A DNA stretch of 64,000 nt, taken from Halomonas chromatireducens (lineage in GTDB: Bacteria > Pseudomonadota > Gammaproteobacteria > Pseudomonadales > Halomonadaceae). The notes under the pieces are model-generated. The model had not been told where the DNA came from and ran no database searches. It was given only the letters and a program-made list of their open reading frames with translations. Shown piece by piece: positions 58,749 to 64,000 of this stretch (position 1 is the stretch's first letter; every line of letters begins with the position of its first letter). Location: contig NZ_CP014226.1 in the NCBI RefSeq assembly GCF_001545155.1, positions 1,960,551-2,024,550 of the forward strand, read 5' to 3'. A program made the position numbers and the translations under genes.

Positions 58749-59234
58749 CTAGGTCTCCTTCCGGTGGGTTACTCCGAAGAGAGCGGCAATACGTCGTTCG
58801 AGCCGTACCAGAGAGGCCGCGGTGCCGTTGTGCAGGTTCAGGACGTGGACCTGCAGGGTGCCGGAGGCGAGACGCAGTGCCAGGGTGCCGGGTATCAGGT
58901 TGATCAGGCTGGCCATGAACAGTTGGGCCGGGCCTTCGGGCAGATAATGCCAGCGGTGTTCGATCACTCTTGTGTTGAGCCGGAGCGAGGGGCGGCAGGC
59001 CAGCCAGGCCACCTCCAGTCCGCCGCGAAGGGCCAGCCAGAGGGCATGGGGCACGAACAGGAGAACCGCCAAGGGGCGCAGTTGCCAGTTGAAGACGGGC
59101 ATCAGCACCGCCGCGGCAAGTATGGCTGGCACTCCCCAGGCCCAGGAGGCGGGGTCGCCGCTGCTGATGGCCCACCACAGCAGCGACAGTATCGCCAGTC
59201 GCCATGCCCATGCCTGCCAACGTCGATAGTTCAT
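58749..59234 (-). CDS. mnhE: Cation/proton antiporter subunit E (MnhE/MrpE)
   Basis: A 161-residue protein with N-terminal membrane helices and the MnhE C-terminal domain: SLINLIPGTLALRLASGTLQVHVLNL. It is four bases upstream of mnhF. Its ATG overlaps the stop of the P-type ATPase fragment (ATGA), so the two were translated together in the source operon. Confidence 0.9.
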   Translation of the reverse strand: MNYRRWQAWAWRLAILSLLWWAISSGDPASWAWGVPAILAAAVLMPVFNWQLRPLAVLLFVPHALWLALRGGLEVAWLACRPSLRLNTRVIEHRWHYLPEGPAQLFMASLINLIPGTLALRLASGTLQVHVLNLHNGTAASLVRLERRIAALFGVTHRKET

Positions 59235-59554
59235 TGGGTTGAGGCGCTGGCCTTGTCATGCTGCCCCGCCGCCGGGGTGTCGGGCGACTTGCGCACGCGC
59301 AGCACCCACTTCTCCAGCTCCACGATGAGGAATATCGACACGCTGCCGGCCAGTATGACGAGCCAATGCAGCGGCGCCAGGCCGGCACTGCCGAAGACCG
59401 TCTGCATGAAGGGCAGGTAGGTCCAGCCAAGCTGCAGCAGGACGACGAGCCCGATGGCCATCCACACCGGTTGGCTGCCGAAGATGCCCTGCACGGAGAG
59501 TGCGCTGTGGACCAGGAAGCGGCTGTTGATCAGGTAGGCGGCGCTGCCCATGAC
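59231..59554 (-). pseudogene. C-terminal membrane part of a cation-transporting P-type ATPase
   Basis: About 107 codons reading VMGSAAYLINSRFL, then FGSQPVWMAIGLVVLLQLGW and YLPFMQTVFGSAGLAPLHW. This is the last membrane module of Ca2+/Na+-type (P2) ATPases, where N.LV.G...YL.N.R and ...Y.P..q.iF.t..L....W are conserved. The catalytic domains with the DKTG phosphorylation site are missing. The stop overlaps mnhE. A P-type ATPase followed by Mrp subunits is an arrangement I recall from other marine gammaproteobacteria. Confidence 0.7.
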
Positions 59555-59665
59555 CAGCGAACCTTCCGAGCCGCACAGCAGGCTGTTCATGTCGAGGCGA
59601 CCTTCCGCATCTCTCAAGTGCGCCAGATCATAGCCCGTCAGGCAGCGGTTGAGTGGCGGGAACTT
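59555..59665 (-). pseudogene. Internal fragment of a YdiJ-type FAD-binding oxidoreductase
   Basis: Thirty-seven codons read KFPPLNRCLTGYDLAHLRD, then EGRLDMNSLLCGSEGSL. This is the FAD-binding segment of YdiJ-family (D-lactate/2-hydroxyglutarate-type) dehydrogenases, which have PLNR.LTGYDL.h......f.mN.LLcGSEGTL. It is fused in frame to the P-type ATPase tail on one side and to an M16-like slice on the other. Both ends are lost. Confidence 0.65.
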
Positions 59666-59666
59666 G

Positions 59667-59769
59667 GCGCCGCCAGCTCGTCGTCCTCCAGCGCGCCCAG
59701 TCGCTCGCCAAAGGCGTCCAGGAAGGCGTCGATATGCGTCAGGATCTCGTCGCTGGGGGTATCCGGCGA
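59667..59769 (-). pseudogene. Short fragment, possibly of an M16 (pitrilysin-like) peptidase
   Basis: In another minus frame, about 33 codons read SPDTPSDEILTHIDAFLD then AFGERLGALEDDELAA. The pattern P..i...IdaFl..f...l..l...E resembles the non-catalytic half of insulinase-like peptidases. The piece is too short for certainty. It lies between the YdiJ slice and the integrase start. Confidence 0.35.
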
Positions 59770-59771
59770 CT

Positions 59772-59993
59772 GCCCTGTTCACCCAGCCAGAGCAGCAACC
59801 GCTCGGCCTCACGACGATAGGCACGCAGCGTCTGCGGGCTGGCGCGAAACTCGGCCAGCCACAGCGCCACGGCATGGTGGTCGTCGCCCGCGGCGATTCG
59901 AGCCGCCGCCCGGTCGGCCACCGGCACGACCGAAGCGTCCTGCCCCACGGTCAGCTGTGGCTGTGGTGTTTGCTCTTGCCCTGCCTCGCTCAC
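59772..59993 (-). pseudogene. N-terminal part of a tyrosine-type integrase/recombinase
   Basis: ATG 59993 opens a 74-codon fragment. The segment AVALWLAEFRASPQTLRAYRREAERLLLWLGEQ is the SAM-like core-binding domain found at the N-terminus of phage-type integrases and Xer-like recombinases. The catalytic domain (Arg...His-x-x-Arg...Tyr) is absent because the fragment ends at a seam. It is divergent from the kfrA-like gene, a pairing that may be functional in the intact locus. Confidence 0.7.
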
Positions 59994-60267
59994 GCTGCGC
60001 TCTCCCGCCCACGGCTGGGGTTCTACTGCTCATTTTCGCGTGGATAGCGTCAAATAATCAAGATAAGACGGGTAATCATGAATTTATTGTTATTTCATAA
60101 GGTATTTTACGTAACGGATATAATGTAATTATCTTCCCCTTCTGCTCGACTCGCACTAAACTATCTCCAACAGACGTCGAGCTGGGCAGATAGGACGACG
60201 AGGGAGCTAGGGCGCGTAGCTGCGCTTCTCAGCAGGGCATGAACATGGATGACGGCAGGAGAGCGGC
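59994..60267. other. AT-rich divergent promoter region between integrase and kfrA-like genes
   Basis: This 274-base gap contains the most AT-rich stretch in the window (about 28% GC in 60061-60120). A TATAAT lies at 60119-60124 on the plus strand with no good -35. No tRNA or small gene was seen. Such a region is where a KfrA-type protein would be expected to bind its own promoter; no clear operator repeat was identified. Confidence 0.5.
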
Positions 60268-61347
60268 ATGGCACGCAGCGGAGTGCAGTACGAAGATGTA
60301 AAGCAGGCAATCGATACCCTGATGGCCAAGGGAGAAGCCCCCAGCGTGCAAAAGATCAGGGACGTGCTGGGGACCGGTAGCTTCACGACCATCAGCGACC
60401 ACCTTCGCGAATGGCGCGCGCGGCGGGAAGTGCGCGCCGAAACCGTGACCACTCAAGGCATGCCAGAGCCGGTTCAGCAGCTGGCCGAAGGGCTTTGGGA
60501 GAAGGCGCAGGATGCTGCCGGAGCTGCCCTCGCCGAGTATCGTGAAGCAGCGGACCGCGAGGTCACAGCGGCCAGGGCTGCCGTTCAGGATGCCAGACGC
60601 GAGGCAGAGGATGCGGAGCAGCGCGAAGCGGCACTCTCCGCCCACCTGGCCAGCATCGAGCAGCGGCTGGAAGCACGCAGTGCTGCCCTGGCCACCGCGG
60701 AAGTCGAGCGCGATCAGGCCATTGAAACGGCCCGCCGGCTGGGTGAGCGACTCGCCCGAAGCCTACAGCAGCTTGAGCGACTGCAGGCAGAAAGCGAGCT
60801 GCAGCTTCAGACCCACCAGCAGGCCCTGGGGGAGCGGGAAGCACAGCACCAGGCACGCCAGCTTCAGGAAGAACAGCGCCACGAAGCCGCCGAAGCACGG
60901 CTAATGAGCCTGCTGGATGAGGCGCGCCAAGAGCGCCTGTCCGGCGAGAAGCGCTACGCGGCCAACCTGCGACAGCTGGAAAGCCGCCAGGAAGCGCTGA
61001 AGCAAGAGCTGCAGGAAATGCGCGCCATACTGGCCAAGGAAGAGAAACAGCACCGGGAAACCCAGTGGGCTCGCACCCGAGCAGAAGAGCGTGCCGAGAC
61101 CATGCGCCACGAACAGTCACTGCTGCAGGCGCGCATCGACGACCAGAAGCGCCACCTAGAAGAGCAGGCCAGTCGCTTGCGCCTGCTGGAGTCCGAGATC
61201 AGCCGTCGGCTCTGGCAGGGCGAAGCGCATCACCAGAGGGAAGTGCGAGGGGCTCCCGCGACGAAAAAAGGCCCCGCCAATACGGAGCCTGCAAAGGTAT
61301 CGATCGGCAAAAGCGAAATCGACAGGAGTGAGAGCGAGAGCCGCTAA
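60268..61347 (+). CDS. KfrA-like DNA-binding coiled-coil protein
   Basis: A 359-residue protein with an N-terminal KfrA DNA-binding domain (QYEDVKQAIDTLMAKGEAPSVQKIRDVLGTGSFTTISDHLREWRARR) and a long continuous coiled coil from about residue 90 to 320. Plasmid KfrA proteins autoregulate and form a matrix aiding partition. Chromosomal copies often neighbour integrases, and here the divergent neighbour is an integrase fragment. GGAGAG precedes the ATG. It is more likely a regulator or nucleoid-associated protein of a mobile or formerly mobile locus. Confidence 0.85.
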   Translation: MARSGVQYEDVKQAIDTLMAKGEAPSVQKIRDVLGTGSFTTISDHLREWRARREVRAETVTTQGMPEPVQQLAEGLWEKAQDAAGAALAEYREAADREVTAARAAVQDARREAEDAEQREAALSAHLASIEQRLEARSAALATAEVERDQAIETARRLGERLARSLQQLERLQAESELQLQTHQQALGEREAQHQARQLQEEQRHEAAEARLMSLLDEARQERLSGEKRYAANLRQLESRQEALKQELQEMRAILAKEEKQHRETQWARTRAEERAETMRHEQSLLQARIDDQKRHLEEQASRLRLLESEISRRLWQGEAHHQREVRGAPATKKGPANTEPAKVSIGKSEIDRSESESR

Positions 61348-61377
61348 CCTTCGCGGCACTCACCAGCCCCCTAGGTA

Positions 61378-61968
61378 TCAGCGATAATAGGCGTTCGTGG
61401 TGTCGGTATGGTCGGTGACGTCACGGATGCCCGTCAATTCGGGAATACGCTCCATCAGGGTCTTCTCGACCCCCTCTTTCAGAGTCAGGTCGACAGCAGC
61501 GCAGCCCTGGCAGCCGCCGCCGAACGCCAGCACCGCCACCTTGTCCTCGGTCAGCTCGGTCAGCTTAATCTCGCCGCCATGGGCAGCCAGGCCGGGGTTA
61601 ATCTCGCTGTAGAGAATGTAGTTGACCCGGTCCTCGAGGGGACTGTCGGCGTTGACCTTGGGCATCTTGGCATTGGGGGCCTTGATGGTCAGCTGCCCCC
61701 CCATACGGTCGGCATTGAAATCGACCACTGCCTCGTCGAGGAAGGGAAGGCTGTTCTTGTCCAGGAACACATTGATCTTCTCCAGCTCGACACGCTCGTC
61801 GGTGGGCTCCTCCTCACCCGGCCGGCAATAGGCCAGGCAGGTCTCGGCATAGGGCGTACCGGGCTGGGTAATGAAGATGCGCACGGCGATACCTTCGACG
61901 TTCTGCTTCTCCAGCAGTTCGGCAAGGTAATCCTGGGCACTGTCGGTAATCTGGATAGTCTCGCTCAT
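61378..61968 (-). CDS. nfuA: Fe-S biogenesis protein NfuA
   Basis: Fe-S carrier delivering clusters to targets under stress. It has 196 residues from ATG 61968 ([19 protein letters not shown]); the open frame back to 62139 lacks homology. The N-terminal degenerate A-type domain (residues 1-100) is followed by an Nfu domain with the cluster-binding pair in [23 protein letters not shown] possible IscR site lies 85 bases upstream. It is divergent from metH. Confidence 0.95.
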   Translation of the reverse strand: MSETIQITDSAQDYLAELLEKQNVEGIAVRIFITQPGTPYAETCLAYCRPGEEEPTDERVELEKINVFLDKNSLPFLDEAVVDFNADRMGGQLTIKAPNAKMPKVNADSPLEDRVNYILYSEINPGLAAHGGEIKLTELTEDKVAVLAFGGGCQGCAAVDLTLKEGVEKTLMERIPELTGIRDVTDHTDTTNAYYR

Positions 61969-62052
61969 GGTGTTCTCGCTGCTCTGGTCGCTGCCCAGTC
62001 GGGCAGGCCGTATTGATATACCCTCATGGTAAGCAAAACCGGCCGGCGAGAC

Positions 62053-62077
62053 AATCCCGACTATTTTGGTCGGTTTT
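62053..62077. promoter_or_regulatory. Candidate type 1 IscR binding site between nfuA and metH
   Basis: These 25 bases match the recalled E. coli type 1 IscR consensus (core GACTR-WWW-YAGTC) at about 20 positions, including GACT-A-TTT-T-GGTC with flanking CCC and GG. E. coli nfuA is an IscR target. The same bases form a short stem ccgac / gtcgg followed by TTTTT on the plus strand, so a small terminator is an alternative reading. Confidence 0.4.
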
Positions 62078-62203
62078 TGATCAGCCCTGCCCTCGCGGCG
62101 CCGCTTTTGGTAACATACGGGCCGACTCGGCCCGCCCAAGAAGACGCCCAGAGGCGCCTGTGCGGCCGGCTACCCGTGACTTCGCTGGAGACCGACCCCA
62201 CCC

Positions 62204-64000
62204 ATGGCCGCCGTTCCCTCTGCCTTGACCACCACCCTCACCGAACAACTCGGTCAGCGTATCCTGATGCTCGATGGTGGCATGGGTACCATGCTGCAGA
62301 ATGCTGAACTCGATGAGGCCGACTTCCGCGGTGACCGTTTCCACGACTGGCCCTCGGACCTGAAGGGCAATAACGACCTGCTGGCCCTGACCTGCCCCGA
62401 CCTGGTAACGCGGATTCATCGCCAGTACCTGGAGGCAGGCGCCGACATCATCGAAACCAACACCTTCAACAGCACACGCCTCTCCCAGTCCGACTATGGC
62501 ATGGAGGAACTGGTCCCCGAGCTCAACCGGGAGTCGGCGCGGTTGGCCCGTGAGGTATGCGACGCCGTGGCCAGCGAAACCGGCGTGCCACGCTACGTGG
62601 CAGGCGTGCTGGGGCCAACCTCCCGCACCGCCTCGCTGTCGCCGGACGTCAATGACCCGGCCAAGCGCAACGTCACCTTCGACGCGCTGCGTGAAAATTA
62701 CTATCAAGCGGCCGAAGCGCTGATCGAAGGCGGCGCCGATCTGATCATGATCGAAACCATCTTCGACACCCTCAATGCCAAGGCGGCGATCTTCGCTCTG
62801 GAGGAACTGTTTGCCGATCGCGGCGAGCGCCTGCCGGTCATGATCTCGGGCACCATCACCGATGCCTCGGGGCGCACCCTTTCCGGCCAGACCACCGAGG
62901 CATTCTGGAATTCGGTGCGACATGCCGAGCCGCTCTCCATCGGGCTGAACTGCGCCCTGGGTGCCGCAGAGCTTCGCCCCTATCTGGAAGAACTCTCCAC
63001 CAAGGCCGATACCTTCGTCTCCGCGCACCCCAACGCCGGCCTGCCCAACGAGTTCGGTGAATACGACCAGACGCCCGAGGAGATGGCCGCCATCGTCGCC
63101 GAGTTCGCCGAAAGCGGCCTGGTCAATATCATCGGTGGCTGCTGTGGCTCCACGCCGGAGCACATTGCCGCCATCCACGCCGCGATCGAGGGCATGGCCC
63201 CGCGGCAGGTGCCCGAGCGCCCTCGAGCGTGCCGCCTGTCCGGCCTCGAGCCCTTCAACATCGAGAAGGATTCACTGTTCGTCAACGTCGGCGAGCGTAC
63301 CAATGTCACCGGCTCGGCCCGCTTCAAGCGCCTGATCGTCGACGAGGACTACAACACCGCCCTGGAGGTGGCACTGGAGCAGGTGGAGAACGGTGCCCAG
63401 GTCATCGACATCAACATGGACGAGGGCATGCTGGAGTCCGAGGAAGCCATGGTGCGCTTTCTCAACCTGATCGCCGGGGAGCCCGACATCGCCCGGGTGC
63501 CGATCATGATCGATTCCTCAAAGTGGGAGATCATCGAGGCCGGTCTCAAATGCGTCCAGGGCAAGGCGGTGGTCAATTCCATCTCCATGAAGGAGGGTGA
63601 GGACGCCTTTCGGGAGCAGGCTACCCTGTGTCGGCGCTACGGTGCCGCCGTTGTGGTCATGGCCTTCGACGAGCAGGGCCAGGCAGATACCTTCGCCCGC
63701 AAGACGGAGATCTGTCAGCGGGCCTACGAGATCCTGGTCGACGAGGTGGGGTTCCCGCCGGAAGACATCATCTTCGATCCCAACATTTTCGCCATCGCCA
63801 CCGGCATCGAAGAGCACAACAACTATGCGGTCGATTTCATCGAGGCCACCCGCTGGATACGCGAGCACCTGCCTCACGCCATGGTCTCGGGCGGCGTCTC
63901 CAACGTCTCGTTCTCGTTTCGCGGCAACAATCCGGTGCGCGAGGCGATCCATTCGGCCTTCCTCTATCACGCCATTCGCGCCGGCCTGAGCATGGGCATC
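62204..64000 (+). CDS. metH: Cobalamin-dependent methionine synthase MetH, 5' part
   Basis: Transfers a methyl group from methyltetrahydrofolate to homocysteine. The 599 codons present cover the homocysteine domain and most of the folate domain; the gene runs off the window. The first domain contains [35 protein letters not shown] and zinc ligands in IGLNCALG and [12 protein letters not shown]. The pterin domain starts near [19 protein letters not shown] with [11 protein letters not shown] and [18 protein letters not shown] 62204 is chosen ([16 protein letters not shown]). I saw no cobalamin riboswitch upstream. Confidence 0.95.
   Translation, partial: MAAVPSALTTTLTEQLGQRILMLDGGMGTMLQNAELDEADFRGDRFHDWPSDLKGNNDLLALTCPDLVTRIHRQYLEAGADIIETNTFNSTRLSQSDYGMEELVPELNRESARLAREVCDAVASETGVPRYVAGVLGPTSRTASLSPDVNDPAKRNVTFDALRENYYQAAEALIEGGADLIMIETIFDTLNAKAAIFALEELFADRGERLPVMISGTITDASGRTLSGQTTEAFWNSVRHAEPLSIGLNCALGAAELRPYLEELSTKADTFVSAHPNAGLPNEFGEYDQTPEEMAAIVAEFAESGLVNIIGGCCGSTPEHIAAIHAAIEGMAPRQVPERPRACRLSGLEPFNIEKDSLFVNVGERTNVTGSARFKRLIVDEDYNTALEVALEQVENGAQVIDINMDEGMLESEEAMVRFLNLIAGEPDIARVPIMIDSSKWEIIEAGLKCVQGKAVVNSISMKEGEDAFREQATLCRRYGAAVVVMAFDEQGQADTFARKTEICQRAYEILVDEVGFPPEDIIFDPNIFAIATGIEEHNNYAVDFIEATRWIREHLPHAMVSGGVSNVSFSFRGNNPVREAIHSAFLYHAIRAGLSMGI

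Noticed and set aside
62081..63178. 365-codon minus-strand open frame opposite metH
   Set aside because: It is antisense to a well-conserved metH; the Gly/Val/Asp-rich reading is typical of shadows.

Overview
The window looks like a halophilic gammaproteobacterium of the Halomonas type. The main support is an ectABC cluster whose EctA and EctB match Halomonas proteins closely in length and wording. Also consistent are the tamAB, tol-pal, ruvABC and flg gene orders, the high GC content (roughly 60-65% by eye) and a dif site nearly identical to that of E. coli. No rRNA, tRNA, CRISPR array or complete insertion sequence was seen.

Layout: 0-2.7 kb carries putrescine uptake and catabolism genes on the minus strand (potA 5' part, potF, a glutamine synthetase tail) and the front of a D-2-hydroxyacid dehydrogenase. 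2.8-13.9 kb is a housekeeping run: fmdB-like, aspS, ruvCAB, ybgC-tolQRAB-pal-cpoB and yciK. 13.9-15.3 kb holds ubiG and a MupP-like phosphatase on the minus strand. 15.4-17.3 kb holds galU and a degenerate UDP-glucose dehydrogenase-like gene. 17.5-19.7 kb has an HMA-like gene, an OsmC-like gene and a truncated uvrB. 19.9-24.8 kb has an amidase tail and two divergent cyclic-di-GMP-type genes. 24.8-35.0 kb is a flagellar rod/hook/ring cluster: flgN, flgM and flgA on minus, flgBCDEFGHIJ and a truncated flgK on plus, with near-perfect sigma-28 promoters before flgM and flgK. 35-43 kb carries accessory metabolism. 43-57.4 kb has tamAB, msrA, yheT, pepQ, can, gor and ectABC. 57.5 kb has the dif site. 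57.7-59.2 kb is an Mrp-type antiporter fragment joined to a P-type ATPase tail. 59.5-61.3 kb has short gene fragments, an integrase front and a divergent KfrA-like gene. 61.4-64 kb has nfuA and the front of metH.

The most unusual feature is mosaicism. At about ten places a recognisable gene stops mid-domain and directly abuts the middle of an unrelated gene, often in inverted orientation and sometimes with short shared bases at the seam (uvrB/metW/amidase, flgK/glxA-type, ugd-like, potA, mrpB, and ydiJ, M16 and integrase pieces). No transposase or target duplication is visible. A chimeric assembly or amplification product is the first explanation to test; real rearrangement near the replication terminus is the alternative. 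Gene order across these seams should not be used to infer function.

No clearly new defence or biosynthetic system was found. The better leads are the dif site with its neighbouring integrase/KfrA pair, a sigma-28-linked GGDEF protein with an eroded EAL domain, the ugd-like pseudoenzyme after galU, the P-type ATPase/Mrp operon, a possible IscR site between nfuA and metH, and domain-scale repeats in TolA and TamB.
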